Positions 31,631 to 41,878 are shown, counted from the first letter of the stretch. The stretch is 64,000 nt of DNA from Pseudoalteromonas luteoviolacea (GCF_021654285.1 NZ_JAKFZS010000001.1:248001-312000), one strand, 5' to 3'. Notes: generated by a model not told the origin, from the sequence alone. Numbers and translations: made by a program.

Positions 31631-32388
31631 CTTACCTCTGTCTGCACACCTGCCGGTGACCAATTGATAAGTCGATAGCCAGCTCCTAAGTCTTGTTGCT
31701 GCCAATCACTGGTATGTTTCGTAAACTGGATTGACGTCGCGGGGGTTGCGTAAACAGGAAGCTCTCTGAAACTAAAAACATATTCATTATGTACATGACC
31801 ATGAAAAAGCGCCAAAACATGTTCTGAATCGACCAGCGTGTTTAGCAATTGCGGACCATTTTCTAGCATATGCTTATCTAAATAGCCTTGGATAGATAAT
31901 GGGTTATGATGACAAAAGACAAGACTTGGTACAGCGCACTGTTGTTGTATTTCTGATAAATGCCTTTCGGTTACCCAGCCCGCGGGTGTAGCCCCTTTGC
32001 TATTTACTAACAATATTTGTCCCAACTTAAAACTCATTTTTTTCGCAGATACTATTTGGCCTTGGCTGATTTCATTTAAATACGCGATGTCATCATGATT
32101 GCCCGGCAACCAAAATACAGGACATTGTAAATCCGACTCACTCACTAGAGACGCAAACAATTGATAAGAACCAAAAGTATGATCTTGGGTAAGGTCTCCG
32201 CCGAAAATCACCGCATCTAAATTTTGCTGTGCTAAATCGATCAGAACGTGTTTAAAGTGCTCAGCTGTCTTAACTGAAAAATACTCACCATCTACATGAT
32301 CAAACAGGTGAGTATCTGTAATATGGGCAAGCCTTAATCGTGTTTGGTCGAAGTGATATGCTTCATTAAACCAATCCATTATTGACAT
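31615..32388 (-). CDS. cpdA: 3',5'-cyclic AMP phosphodiesterase CpdA
   Basis: A class III cAMP phosphodiesterase of 257 aa that lowers cAMP and so tunes CRP signalling. Metallophosphoesterase motifs are in order: ITDTHLF, GGDLTQD, LPGNHDD, CHHNP and FHGHVHNE. ATG 32388 overlaps yqiB by 23 bp; an internal ATG three codons later is possible. It is linked to yqiB, yqiA and topoisomerase IV genes, as in E. coli. Confidence 0.93.
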   Translation of the reverse strand: MSIMDWFNEAYHFDQTRLRLAHITDTHLFDHVDGEYFSVKTAEHFKHVLIDLAQQNLDAVIFGGDLTQDHTFGSYQLFASLVSESDLQCPVFWLPGNHDDIAYLNEISQGQIVSAKKMSFKLGQILLVNSKGATPAGWVTERHLSEIQQQCAVPSLVFCHHNPLSIQGYLDKHMLENGPQLLNTLVDSEHVLALFHGHVHNEYVFSFRELPVYATPATSIQFTKHTSDWQQQDLGAGYRLINWSPAGVQTEVRWLVK

Positions 32389-32848
32389 CCCAATCTAGTG
32401 GTACGCGGCCATTTTCAACACATGCCAACAACCAGTCACCTAAAAACGCATTGAGCTGATACTTTTCATCTTTATGGTGCATACCCGGATTCGGGTAGCG
32501 GTACGAAGGCTTCACACGTTGATGGTAATTATGCTGATATACTTCAGCAACTTTTGCATCGTGATACAACCTCACGGCCAACTCAAATTGCCCTAGGTGG
32601 CTGCTCAAACTGTGCTGCTGAGTAATTTTTATGTCTGTCGTGTATTTTTCTACACTGTCTACTGATATGAAAAAATCCATTGAACCAATTTTAATTTGGC
32701 GACTCGACCCCACCGTTTCTTCAGGCAGCACCTTAAGTGCACGCAAATAATTACGCTCACACAAGGTGATGTACTTTGGTAAAGACTGAACATAACCTCG
32801 ACTTACTGCGTTGCCGTTATGCTCTTTATGATGGATTAAATCAGACAA
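32366..32848 (-). CDS. yqiB: YqiB family protein (DUF1249)
   Basis: 160 aa with the DUF1249 pattern: LCERNYLRALKVLP near 30-43, then a beta-rich centre with VRLYHDAKVAEV, and a C-terminal KYQLNAFLGDWLLACVENGR. Cytoplasmic, function unknown. Its place between nudF and cpdA is conserved across gammaproteobacteria and is the main clue to its identity. Confidence 0.88.
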   Translation of the reverse strand: MSDLIHHKEHNGNAVSRGYVQSLPKYITLCERNYLRALKVLPEETVGSSRQIKIGSMDFFISVDSVEKYTTDIKITQQHSLSSHLGQFELAVRLYHDAKVAEVYQHNYHQRVKPSYRYPNPGMHHKDEKYQLNAFLGDWLLACVENGRVPLDWDVNNGLV

Positions 32849-32863
32849 AGCGACTCCTATTTA

Positions 32864-33484
32864 CTACTTAAAAGACAACTTGGGTTTGTTTAGCGCTAAC
32901 CATTGTAGACTAATCACTGTCGCAGCGTTATCTATTTCCTCTGATTCTAACCTACACATCGCCTCATCAAATGGCATAATATGGGTTTTTATATCTTCCC
33001 CTTCTTCAGGCAAACCAAATGTGCCACCTTGATAGTCTCGCAAATTTACTTGTGCAAGATATAGATATAAACGCTCTGTTGTGCCACCGGGACTGGATAA
33101 ATATGAACACATGTAATGCAACTCAGTGAGATCTAACCCTGCTTCTTCTTGCGCTTCTTTTCGAGCTACGGCTTCTAAGTCTTCACAGCCTTCAGCCATA
33201 CCTGCGATACATTCTAACAGCCAAGGTGAGTCTTTCGTCGCCAACGCGCCAATTCTTATTTGCTCTATCAATAATATCTCATCACTAACAGGATCATAAG
33301 GAAGGACTGCGACGGCATGCCCTCGCTCTAGGATTTCCCTTCTGATCGGTTCACTCACCCCTCCGGCAAATAACGCATGCTCAAATACATATTCCTCTAT
33401 TTTGAAAAAACCATCGTACAGTACCTTGTTGGGAGATGCCTTGAACATCAAATTTTCTCGGTTGTACTGGCTAATTTCTTTCAT
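32864..33484 (-). CDS. nudF: ADP-ribose pyrophosphatase (Nudix)
   Basis: Hydrolyses ADP-ribose to AMP and ribose 5-phosphate. 206 aa. The Nudix box runs from GMAEGCEDLEAVARKE to EEAGLD; the usual Arg of the REuxEE segment is Lys here, a conservative change. ILLIEQIRIGA and the ESEEIDNAATVI tail are typical of NudF. First gene of the run into parC, divergent from tolC across 211 bp. An AGGATG ribosome-binding site precedes the start. Confidence 0.92.
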   Translation of the reverse strand: MKEISQYNRENLMFKASPNKVLYDGFFKIEEYVFEHALFAGGVSEPIRREILERGHAVAVLPYDPVSDEILLIEQIRIGALATKDSPWLLECIAGMAEGCEDLEAVARKEAQEEAGLDLTELHYMCSYLSSPGGTTERLYLYLAQVNLRDYQGGTFGLPEEGEDIKTHIMPFDEAMCRLESEEIDNAATVISLQWLALNKPKLSFK

Positions 33485-33695
33485 ATTTCATCCTACATTC
33501 ATTAAACGGGGTTTAATCTAAGCTATTTTATCCCCATAACGTTCTTAATTAACGTGAGTATACCTAGCATGTGAACTTGCTAAGTATTATATTCTGTTAC
33601 ACTTGTTTTGCCTTTATCTCTGGTTAGCCGTTGGGATTTTGTCTTAAAACAAGGTAACATGCTGACATCAAAATTGTCTAAGGACTGCACAAATA

Positions 33696-35045
33696 ATGAA
33701 AAAAACCATTTTATCTATGCTGGTTGGCTTGAGCTGTGCTTTGTCAAGCAACGCCGTTAACGCAGAAGACTTATTACAAGTATACGATATTGCAACTGCA
33801 AATGATCCTACTGTTTTACGTGCGAAGGCAAATGCGGACGCGCAGAAATATGCTCAAGACAGCGCACTCGGTGAACTATTACCTTCTCTAAGCTTAAATT
33901 TCCGTTACTCTGATACAGACACAACTGGTGCGCCTCTCTCAGAAAATGACGCAACAAGTTACCAACTGGTTGACAGTTGGAGTGACTCTTTTAGCCGTAC
34001 TCTAACACTGAGCCAAACCATTTTTAACATGGGTATCTGGGAAAGCCTGACAATTGCAGAGAAACGTGCAATGCAGTCTTTAACACAATACGAGCAAGAG
34101 AAGCAAAATCTGATTGTACGCATTGCTCAAGGTTATTTCGACGTCTTAAGTGAACTTGATAAATTAGAGTTTGTGCAAGCTGAAAAACGCGCTATTGAAC
34201 GTCAGCTAGAGCAAACTAAACAACGTTATGAAGTCGGTTTGACGGCAATCACCGATGTACACGAAGCACAAGCTCAATTTGACCAATCTGTGGCCAATGA
34301 GATTGTTGCAACAAATGATGTAGAAACGGCTCGTGAAACGCTTCGTACGATTACAGGTAAATACCACTCAAAGCTAAACGCTCTGAATACAGATAAATTT
34401 TCTACCGTTAAACCAAATAAAAAATCAGATGACTTTATCGGTATTGCTAAAGAGAAAAATTTAGCACTCCAAGTTGCAAAAGCATCTTTAGAAATTGCAG
34501 AAGATCAGATCGATTTAGCGCAGGCAGGCCATTACCCAACGCTTTCACTAACAGCAACTCATGGTGATTCACTTGATAACTCACCAAATAGAGAGCTAGC
34601 GCCACGTGGGGATTCTACAAACATTCGTTTGGACTTGAATGTGCCAATCTATTCTGGTGGCCGCACCGTCGCTGCTACCGATCAAGCACGCACTCTTTAT
34701 GTTGCTGCAAGCGAAGATTTAGAAGCATCGATGCGTAACGTGACACGCTCAGTTATCACATCATACAACCAAGTAATGTCAAATGTTGCGACTTATCGTG
34801 CACTTGAACAAGCGGTTGTTTCAGCTGAAAGTGCATTACAAGCGACTGAAGCAGGTTTTGAAGTAGGTACCCGTACAATTGTAGATGTACTAGTTAGCAC
34901 ACAAAACCTATATAGGGCAAAACGAGACTTAGCTAACTTGCGTTATAGATATATTGTTTCAACGCTACAGTTAAAACAAGCGTCAGGCGAATTAAGCCGA
35001 GCAGATTTAGAAGCGATCAACAGAGGCCTTCAAGCTGCGCTTTAA
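33696..35045 (+). CDS. tolC: Outer-membrane efflux channel TolC
   Basis: A trimeric outer-membrane duct used by tripartite multidrug pumps and type I secretion. 449 aa with a signal peptide (to NAVNA) and two OEP repeats of helices and strands: LPSLSLNFRYSDTD and YPTLSLTATHGDS are strands, and QLEQTKQRYEVGLTAITDVHEAQA and TEAGFEVGTRTIVDVL mark the two structural repeats. Divergent from nudF as in E. coli. Confidence 0.95.
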   Translation: MKKTILSMLVGLSCALSSNAVNAEDLLQVYDIATANDPTVLRAKANADAQKYAQDSALGELLPSLSLNFRYSDTDTTGAPLSENDATSYQLVDSWSDSFSRTLTLSQTIFNMGIWESLTIAEKRAMQSLTQYEQEKQNLIVRIAQGYFDVLSELDKLEFVQAEKRAIERQLEQTKQRYEVGLTAITDVHEAQAQFDQSVANEIVATNDVETARETLRTITGKYHSKLNALNTDKFSTVKPNKKSDDFIGIAKEKNLALQVAKASLEIAEDQIDLAQAGHYPTLSLTATHGDSLDNSPNRELAPRGDSTNIRLDLNVPIYSGGRTVAATDQARTLYVAASEDLEASMRNVTRSVITSYNQVMSNVATYRALEQAVVSAESALQATEAGFEVGTRTIVDVLVSTQNLYRAKRDLANLRYRYIVSTLQLKQASGELSRADLEAINRGLQAAL

Positions 35046-35053
35046 TTGCATTC

Positions 35054-35086
35054 AATATCAGATCAGCAGGTCGCTGGTCTGATATT
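35054..35086 (+). terminator. Hairpin terminator of tolC
   Basis: A 14-bp stem with one G.T pair (AATATCAGATCAGC / GCTGGTCTGATATT) and an AGGTC loop, 8 bp after the stop. The downstream T-tract is weak. Confidence 0.65.
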
Positions 35087-35170
35087 TCCTACCATTCTCT
35101 CCCGCCACTTGAGCATCACAGCCGTTATCGATAAACTACGCTCTTTTAAAGCTGTACGAGAGTATTTCAC

Positions 35171-36094
35171 TTGGTCCATAATCCAACATTTAAACTGCAA
35201 TTTTTAGCACCTAAGTTCTGGCTAACTTGGATCGGTGTTATCGTTTTATACTCTTTGTCTTGGCTACCACAAAATATGCAATTCATGCTTGGCAGGCTGC
35301 TCGGTCGAATTGTGCATCGCTTTTTGAAAAAACGTCGCAAAATTGCAGAAGTCAACCTTAAGCTTTGCTTTCCTGACATGGACGAGCAACAACGAAATGC
35401 CATGGTATTAAAAAATATGGAAAATACCGGCATTGCCACATTCGAAACCGGCATGGCTTGGTGGTGGCCTGAATGGCGAGTTAAGCGCGCAGTCGGATCG
35501 ATTTCAGGGTTAGAGCACTTTGAAACTGCACGTAACAATGGCAAAGGTGTCTTACTCCTTGTGCCGCATATGCTGCATTTAGAAATGTTAGGAAGAGTAC
35601 TGGGCACAGATACTCAAGGTATTGGTTTTTATCGCCCCCATAATAACCCTCTTATGGAATATTTCATGACCAAGGGCCGATTACGCTCTAACGAATTTTT
35701 AATCGGCAAACGAGATGTAAAAGGGTTGCTCAAAGCGCTTCATAATAAAAAGGTATGCTATTACCTGCCAGATCAAGACTATGGTAGAAAGCGCTGCGAA
35801 TTTGCTCCATTTTTTGCTGTGCCAGATGCAGCAACTACAACTGGTACATTGCTATTTGCTTCTAGTAAAAAGTGTGAGACATTGAGCTTAGTGGGTTTAC
35901 GTGATAAACAAGGTAAATACCATATCACTATTAAGCCAGCGATGGCTGAGTTTCCAAGTGATAATGAAAATCATGATGTCACTCGAGTCAACAAGCGAAT
36001 GGAGCAATCCATCATGGAAGCACCTGAGCAATATATGTGGTTACATAGGCGCTTCAAAACACGACCTGATAAAGATGCGCCTTCGTATTATTAG
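35171..36094 (+). CDS. lpxL: Lipid A acyltransferase (LpxL/LpxP family)
   Basis: Transfers a secondary acyl chain (lauroyl or palmitoleoyl) to Kdo-lipid IVA at the inner membrane. 307 aa with one N-terminal membrane helix (about 16-33) and the HX4E active site (His 133, Glu 138). Other conserved stretches are GMAWWWP, FYRPHNNPL, RLRSNEF and the C-terminal APEQYMWLHRRFKTRP. The start codon is TTG, with GAGAG 8 bp upstream; the next ATG would remove the start of the conserved region. Chain specificity cannot be read. Confidence 0.9.
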   Translation: MVHNPTFKLQFLAPKFWLTWIGVIVLYSLSWLPQNMQFMLGRLLGRIVHRFLKKRRKIAEVNLKLCFPDMDEQQRNAMVLKNMENTGIATFETGMAWWWPEWRVKRAVGSISGLEHFETARNNGKGVLLLVPHMLHLEMLGRVLGTDTQGIGFYRPHNNPLMEYFMTKGRLRSNEFLIGKRDVKGLLKALHNKKVCYYLPDQDYGRKRCEFAPFFAVPDAATTTGTLLFASSKKCETLSLVGLRDKQGKYHITIKPAMAEFPSDNENHDVTRVNKRMEQSIMEAPEQYMWLHRRFKTRPDKDAPSYY

Positions 36095-36125
36095 AAATTA
36101 ATCAACGACGTCGAACTAAAATAAA

Positions 36126-36734
36126 ATGGCTAGAAAAAATAAAAAACGAATATCGGCAATGTGGTTTTGGACTAGGCACCTTACACTAGGCGCAGTACTC
36201 GTGTGGGCAGCGTATTATTTTTTATACGGTAATATACCAAAAATGGAGTTCAAGGAAACGACAAATGCCGCGGCCCAAGGCCTATCACAGTTTTACGCTA
36301 ATTATAGAAACCGCGTTAATGAACGTGACACTGAGCGGGAAAAATTTGTGATGGATATTGGTAAACCCACTTTCCCACTCGATGATGCACTCGCTCAGCG
36401 CGGGCTCGTTGTGAAGCCGACGCATCAAAGGTGGACGGGAGAAAGTCAACCTCGCCGTTTTGAGATGGGTAATACGTTAAAAAGCGTACTCACCAATTAT
36501 GCAAAAAAAGAAGACATCGAACTATTTTGGTACCTGAGTAAAGATTATGTTGTAAAACAAAACTTTCGCGTTGACTCAGATTTTGTCAGTGCCCTGTATC
36601 AAGTCGGTCGTGCCATCAATGATGATTTTGAATTCGAGGTATATACCTTTTTCTGCCACCGCCAACGTGCCGCTGTGATAACAGAAAAACCCTCCGTCTT
36701 CGTGCGTGAAAATTGTCGCAGATTAACAAACTAA
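36126..36734 (+). CDS. Membrane-anchored protein with a TcpQ-like C-terminal domain
   Basis: 202 aa with a basic N-terminus and one membrane helix (about 17-34), then a periplasmic part. The C-terminal part (about 115-195), FEMGNTLKSVLTNYAK to FEVYTFFCHRQRAAVI, has the alternating pattern of TcpQ/PilL-type domains in pilus and secretion assembly. That match is from memory of the pattern and only moderate. FCHRQ and RENCRR contain a possible disulfide pair. No pilus genes are adjacent. Confidence 0.55.
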   Translation: MARKNKKRISAMWFWTRHLTLGAVLVWAAYYFLYGNIPKMEFKETTNAAAQGLSQFYANYRNRVNERDTEREKFVMDIGKPTFPLDDALAQRGLVVKPTHQRWTGESQPRRFEMGNTLKSVLTNYAKKEDIELFWYLSKDYVVKQNFRVDSDFVSALYQVGRAINDDFEFEVYTFFCHRQRAAVITEKPSVFVRENCRRLTN

Positions 36735-36746
36735 GTGCTGATTTTA

Positions 36747-36770
36747 AGGCCTACTACTGCAAGTAGGCCT
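36747..36770. terminator. Inverted repeat at the end of glnE
   Basis: AGGCCTACT / AGTAGGCCT, 9-bp stem with a 6-base loop, includes the last glnE codons and its stop. It probably ends transcripts from both convergent genes; T-tracts are short. Confidence 0.5.
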
Positions 36771-39549
36771 GCCAAATTTCTCTAATATATTTGCTTTGCT
36801 CAGACATGAGTGAAGCATCCACTATTTTACCTGAACTATTCAAACTATTAAGATGATAATGCTCTCTTAGCTGACAATAAACTTGTGTAAGCGTACTTTT
36901 TTCATCACTACTTATGACTGATTCTTGGCTGGCCAGTTCAAAAATCCGAATATTATCCGAGTAGCGTGTTAAGGCTTTGTAGTCATAGGCGAATGCTAAT
37001 ACCAGATATTGTGCTAAAAATTCAATATCCGTCATACCACCCAGACCTTGCTTTAAATCAAACACAAGCGAAGAGTCCTGAGATAAATGTTGGCGCATTT
37101 TTTCACGCATTGCCACAATATCCGATTGCAACTTTGCTGTATCACGCTGCTGGCACAAAATATCATGTCGAATCGTATAGAAGCGTTTCGCCATCACTTC
37201 TTCGCCTACTATCATACGCGCCCTCACCAGTGCCTGATGTTCCCATGTCCAAGCCTGCTCACGTAAATATTGGTGATAGCTTTCAATATTAATGGCAAGT
37301 AAGCCTGAATTCCCTTCTGGCCTCAACCGGGTATCTAGTTCATATAAAATCCCCGAAAGCGTACGGGTATTAAATAAATGCATCAAACGCTGCGCCATTT
37401 TAAGATAAAACTGTCTTGAGGCGATTGATTTATCACCTGTGGTTTTGCTCTGCCCATCACAGTTATGGACAAACACCAGATCCAAATCCGAGTCGTATCC
37501 CAATTCAAATCCACCAGCTTTACCATATGCTATCACCGCAAAGCCTTTTGCTTCTGAGGTGGTCCCCTGAGGCGCACCGTACCTCGCTGTCATTTGCCCC
37601 CATGCAATATCAACGGCTTTAGCAACAATTGATTCAGCTAAAGCCGTTAAGTGATCGCTGACTTTCATAATATCTATCACCCCAGTTGCATCCGCAGCGG
37701 CTATTCTTAGTTGCTGCGTTTGCTTAAATTGACGGAGCGCTTCCATTTGCAGCTCAAGATCTTGAGGATCGATACGCAAAAAATACTGCTGGATTTCATT
37801 GTAATATGCATTGAGTGGTAGCGGACGATAAAGCACAGCAGGGTCAATAAGCTCATCTAGCAAAATAGGATATCGTGCAATCTGTTGTGCAATCCATGCG
37901 CTGTGAGAGCACAGCTTAATTAGCTGCTTAAGGGCGCCTAGATTTTCATAAAGCAGCTCTAGGTAAGCAGTACGAGAAGCGACTTTAGAGATCACGCCAA
38001 GCACACGCTCTAATACTTGCGGTGAGTTTAATGGCGTAATTTCACTGAGCACCAAAGGCATAAGCTTATCAAGCACATCGCGCCCTCGCACACCTATCTG
38101 TTTTTTGGTTATGTCGGTGTAAAAAAGATTTAAGGTGTTTTGCCACAAACTGTGCGCTTGCTCACTGAATTCGATGTCTAGGTAGCTCACATCCTGATAT
38201 TCCCAAGCAGAGATAAAGCATGCTTTTAAGGTCTGCGTATCATGGGGTTCCTCACCAATCACCTGAGAAAACTCAGCCCTTATCTGGGCTTGAGCCTGTT
38301 CAAGATAATCCACCAGCTGCGCATATTCTGGCAGACCTAACAATGCGCACAATCGGCTTTGGTTCAGCGTGTCATCCGGCAAAGTTTGTGTTTGTTCGTC
38401 ATTAAAAGCTTGCAAGTACTGCTCAACCCGGCGCAGTAACAAATACTGCGATTTCAATCCTGATGCGACAGAACTCGGGATCACCTCTTGTCGCGCTAAT
38501 ATGCCCAATGCAACTAACAGTGACGGCGTCTGCAGATCAGGTTCCCGTCCACCTCGGATCATTTGCAACGCTTGAACAATAAATTCAACCTCTCTGATCC
38601 CACCAGCACCTAATTTGATGTTATTGATCAGCCCCTTTCTTCTTACTTCTTGCGCTATCATATGTTTCATTTTGCGCAGCGATTCAATCACAGAAAAATC
38701 AATATATCGACGAAATACAAAAGGTTTGATTAACGCTTTAAACTCACCCCAATGCGGGTTTGGTTGACCGATCAAGCGCGCTTTGAGCATCGCATAACGC
38801 TCCCACTCTCGGCCTTGATCTTGATAGTAATCTTCCATCGCAGAAAAGCTCATGACCAAAGGGCCACTTTCTCCAAATGGCCTTAACCGCATATCAACCC
38901 TAAACACTTGCCCATCTGCTGTTCGCTGGTCAAGCGAAGCAATTAACTTTTGGGCCACCTTAGTATAAAAAACTTGCGCTTCGATACTGCGGCGACCACC
39001 TTGCGTCTTCACCGACAGTGGATAGGTAAATATCAAATCAATATCAGATGAAAAATTCAGCTCCTGTCCGCCCAGCTTTCCCATTCCCAAAACAAGCATA
39101 GGTAGCGGTGATTGCGCATCATCCAGTGGCATACCATTGCTTTTAGCGACTTGAGCAAATGCCCATTGATTAGCACTATCAATGAGTTGTTCACTAAGTC
39201 TCGATTGGTATTCAATGCTGTCAGCAATATCGTTACACATCACCAAATCAAGCCACATCAGTTTTAACCAAAACCGTTTGCGGTAAACTCTTAATTGAGC
39301 AAAGCACTGTGCCTCTGTTAACACTTCCAGCTCGCCGGTCAGTGCAGGATTTATATCTCGGCAATTCATCGCGTTTTCATCAAGTAACCAATCCAACCAC
39401 TGTGGGTGTTGAGAGAGTATGCGATAAGCAAAGTCACTGAGTGCCAATAGCCTCAAAGCTTGTGGATTTAAAGCGTGTCCAGGAAATAGCTCAGTAGAAC
39501 GCTGCTGCGCTAAAGCTGTTAACTCGGGACTTAATTGGCCTTGTTCCAT
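36754..39549 (-). CDS. glnE: Bifunctional glutamine synthetase adenylyltransferase/adenylyl-removing enzyme
   Basis: Adenylylates and deadenylylates glutamine synthetase in response to nitrogen status via PII. The 931-aa protein has two nucleotidyltransferase domains, each with a metal-binding DxD: NFSSDIDLIFTY in the N-terminal (removing) half and GYDSDLDLVFVH in the C-terminal (adenylylating) half. Both carry the LRPFGESG or LRPEGNSG motif. A helical linker joins them. Full length relative to the family (about 945). Confidence 0.95.
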   Translation of the reverse strand: MEQGQLSPELTALAQQRSTELFPGHALNPQALRLLALSDFAYRILSQHPQWLDWLLDENAMNCRDINPALTGELEVLTEAQCFAQLRVYRKRFWLKLMWLDLVMCNDIADSIEYQSRLSEQLIDSANQWAFAQVAKSNGMPLDDAQSPLPMLVLGMGKLGGQELNFSSDIDLIFTYPLSVKTQGGRRSIEAQVFYTKVAQKLIASLDQRTADGQVFRVDMRLRPFGESGPLVMSFSAMEDYYQDQGREWERYAMLKARLIGQPNPHWGEFKALIKPFVFRRYIDFSVIESLRKMKHMIAQEVRRKGLINNIKLGAGGIREVEFIVQALQMIRGGREPDLQTPSLLVALGILARQEVIPSSVASGLKSQYLLLRRVEQYLQAFNDEQTQTLPDDTLNQSRLCALLGLPEYAQLVDYLEQAQAQIRAEFSQVIGEEPHDTQTLKACFISAWEYQDVSYLDIEFSEQAHSLWQNTLNLFYTDITKKQIGVRGRDVLDKLMPLVLSEITPLNSPQVLERVLGVISKVASRTAYLELLYENLGALKQLIKLCSHSAWIAQQIARYPILLDELIDPAVLYRPLPLNAYYNEIQQYFLRIDPQDLELQMEALRQFKQTQQLRIAAADATGVIDIMKVSDHLTALAESIVAKAVDIAWGQMTARYGAPQGTTSEAKGFAVIAYGKAGGFELGYDSDLDLVFVHNCDGQSKTTGDKSIASRQFYLKMAQRLMHLFNTRTLSGILYELDTRLRPEGNSGLLAINIESYHQYLREQAWTWEHQALVRARMIVGEEVMAKRFYTIRHDILCQQRDTAKLQSDIVAMREKMRQHLSQDSSLVFDLKQGLGGMTDIEFLAQYLVLAFAYDYKALTRYSDNIRIFELASQESVISSDEKSTLTQVYCQLREHYHLNSLNSSGKIVDASLMSEQSKYIREIWQAYLQ

Positions 39550-39629
39550 AGAAAAACCTCCAGTGCTTTATGGCTCATTTGTTGTGCGATGTTATAGTAA
39601 CGCTAAATAACAACAACCTTACACCGAGC

Positions 39630-40523
39630 ATGAGTTACTTGTCTTTAGAAAACAGCAATTTTTTGACCTTTTTAAGCGGTTTATTTCTCGCCTTTGTGGC
39701 ATTAATGTGTCTGAGAGTCACGGTTCAAATGCGTGCCAAAATGCATTTAAAAAAAGAGTTGGCTCAACATGACAACTTCGCGCTAGGCATTAACTATGCA
39801 GCAAAAGTTGCGGTGTTATGTGCAAGTACCGGATATTTTTTTGGTCACTTAGAGGCATTTGAATTGTCACGGTTACATACTCAGATCGTGCTACCACTTA
39901 TACTGATTTGGTTATTTATCTATATTGGCCAAGCTATTCATAGGAAGTGGATCCTGTACCGCTTTAACGAGACACAAGCCATCCTCAAACAGAACGTCTG
40001 CGCAGCGCTTGTCGATTCTGGCATGCTGATTGGCAATTGCATTTTGGTACTTGGCTTGTATCACTGGTTAACGCCAAATTCACCGCAAGCACTACTTATC
40101 GTGAGCATCTGCTTTTTGTTTTTACAGGGTGTCTTTGCACTTGATAGCAAGATACGTGAATCTCGATTTGCAAGGAAAAATCAAGGCGCATCTTTACAGT
40201 ATAATTTTAGTTTGGCCAATACGTCGATAGGGATCCGCTATGCTGGCAAGACGATTGGCTTAGCATTGGCTATTTATGCTGGATTACACAGCGCACCAAG
40301 CTACCCAGATAAAATCGTTGATAACCTACTCACCGTGGTCATGCATTCTATTTTTATGTGGTTTTTATTGTACGTATTTAGCCGTTTAATGGTCGTCATT
40401 GTGCTGCCAAAAGTAGATATAGGTTTAGAGGTTGACCACCAAGATAATATTGGGATTGCCTGCTTAGAATTTGCTGTTTTTTGTAGCATGGGCTATTTAC
40501 TAATAAACATGTTTTCAATTTAA
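39630..40523 (+). CDS. Membrane protein with two DUF350 units
   Basis: 297 aa with about eight hydrophobic segments in two halves. Each half has the DUF350 (YjfL-like) pattern: a helix, then FALGINYAAKVAVLCAS in the first and TSIGIRYAGKTIGLALAI in the second. Inner-membrane, function unknown. I start it at 39630; the frame is open to an earlier ATG at 39570 that would leave only 20 bp to the divergent glnE. Confidence 0.75.
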   Translation: MSYLSLENSNFLTFLSGLFLAFVALMCLRVTVQMRAKMHLKKELAQHDNFALGINYAAKVAVLCASTGYFFGHLEAFELSRLHTQIVLPLILIWLFIYIGQAIHRKWILYRFNETQAILKQNVCAALVDSGMLIGNCILVLGLYHWLTPNSPQALLIVSICFLFLQGVFALDSKIRESRFARKNQGASLQYNFSLANTSIGIRYAGKTIGLALAIYAGLHSAPSYPDKIVDNLLTVVMHSIFMWFLLYVFSRLMVVIVLPKVDIGLEVDHQDNIGIACLEFAVFCSMGYLLINMFSI

Positions 40524-40569
40524 ACGCCTAACTAGATTATGGATATCTTAATTCTGGAGACTTACGTCC

Positions 40570-41046
40570 TTGAAATTAGATAACTTTTTACTTGTAGACA
40601 GCAACTGGGAGTTTAGTCAGGAATTTGTCGAGTTTGTTAAATCTCTCGCCCCTGACACCCCTAGTCAATTAATTATCGCTGGCGACAATACAAAGCAGAT
40701 GCTCAAAATGATGTTTAAAGATCAAATCAAGGATTACAGTTACTGTGACTTTGACAATGAAATAAGCGTCTCTGAGCTCGCCACCTATTTACATGAACAC
40801 CACAAAATCCAAGGGGTGCTCATTTATGCGCTCGACTACAATCTAGCAGACGAAAAGCAAAAGTTTATCTTTAATTCACTGCACGCAGAACGTTACACCA
40901 TTGAACAATTAGCCAATGGCTACGATTATCACCGAGTAAATGACGCGTTTAACAATAACCACCTGACGTGTAATTCTAGTTTAGCGGCAACCAAGCACGA
41001 TACATTTAGCGAATTTGTTGTATTGAAAACAGATACCACTGATTAA
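40570..41046 (+). CDS. Hypothetical protein
   Basis: 158 aa, acidic, no signal or membrane segment. The frame begins with TTG preceded by GGAG about 10 bp upstream. LIIAGDNTKQML and GVLIYALDYNLADE look like beta-alpha units of a Rossmann-like fold, but I recognise no family. It lies between the DUF350 gene and rsmE on the same strand. Confidence 0.55.
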   Translation: MKLDNFLLVDSNWEFSQEFVEFVKSLAPDTPSQLIIAGDNTKQMLKMMFKDQIKDYSYCDFDNEISVSELATYLHEHHKIQGVLIYALDYNLADEKQKFIFNSLHAERYTIEQLANGYDYHRVNDAFNNNHLTCNSSLAATKHDTFSEFVVLKTDTTD

Positions 41047-41143
41047 CGCTGTGACACCATACTCAATCATCAGTCATGTTTTCTAGACTCATGACCACGA
41101 AAACCTTAACATGAGCGCATATTCAATTGAGACGTTCAACACT

Positions 41144-41878
41144 ATGCGAATTCCACATATTTACCAACCATCGGACTTAGTCATTAATCAACCTACGACT
41201 TTAGATGAGGATGCTGCAGGGCATATTGCACGTGTACTCAGAATGAAAGAAGGTGAACACGTCAGTCTGTTTAACGGGCAAGGTGGTGAATACTTAGCAA
41301 AGATCACCGCTATCTCAAAAAAAACTGTCGAAGTTACCCCTTTCGAATTTGTCGATAAATGCGTCGAGTCACCTCTAAAAGTTCATCTTGGTCAGGGTAT
41401 TTCTCGTGGTGATAAGATGGACTTTACTATCCAAAAATCAGTGGAGCTTGGTGTCAGTGAAATAACACCATTATTTACCACGCGATGCGGTGTGAAACTC
41501 AGTGGCGAACGGCTAGCCAAAAAACATCAGCAATGGCAAAAAATTGCGATTTCTGCGGCCGAACAATCAGGGAGGAACTTCGTTCCCATCGTGCACCCGC
41601 CTATCACGTTAGAGCAATGGTTAAGTCAGCAAAGTAAAGAACTCAAACTCACTTTACACCCAAGAGCAGATCACTCTATCAAGACTTTGCCAGCTCCGGA
41701 GCAAGGTGTGCGCTTTTTAGTTGGGCCTGAGGGTGGCTTTACTGATGAAGAAATGACTAACACAACAGAGCAAGGGTTTATCGACATAAAAATTGGGCCT
41801 AGAGTGCTACGAACTGAGACCGCTGCATTAACTGTTTTAAGTGCTTTACAGTTACAGTTTGGAGATTTGGCCCTTTAA
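41144..41878 (+). CDS. rsmE: 16S rRNA (uracil-1498-N3)-methyltransferase
   Basis: A SPOUT-class methyltransferase for m3U1498 of 16S rRNA. 244 aa, like E. coli (243). The N-terminal PUA-like domain starts MRIPHIYQP; the knotted C-terminal domain has the SAM-binding LVGPEGGFTDEE and IGPRVLRTETAAL. The start at 41144 is fixed by family similarity; the frame is open 11 codons upstream. Confidence 0.93.
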   Translation: MRIPHIYQPSDLVINQPTTLDEDAAGHIARVLRMKEGEHVSLFNGQGGEYLAKITAISKKTVEVTPFEFVDKCVESPLKVHLGQGISRGDKMDFTIQKSVELGVSEITPLFTTRCGVKLSGERLAKKHQQWQKIAISAAEQSGRNFVPIVHPPITLEQWLSQQSKELKLTLHPRADHSIKTLPAPEQGVRFLVGPEGGFTDEEMTNTTEQGFIDIKIGPRVLRTETAALTVLSALQLQFGDLAL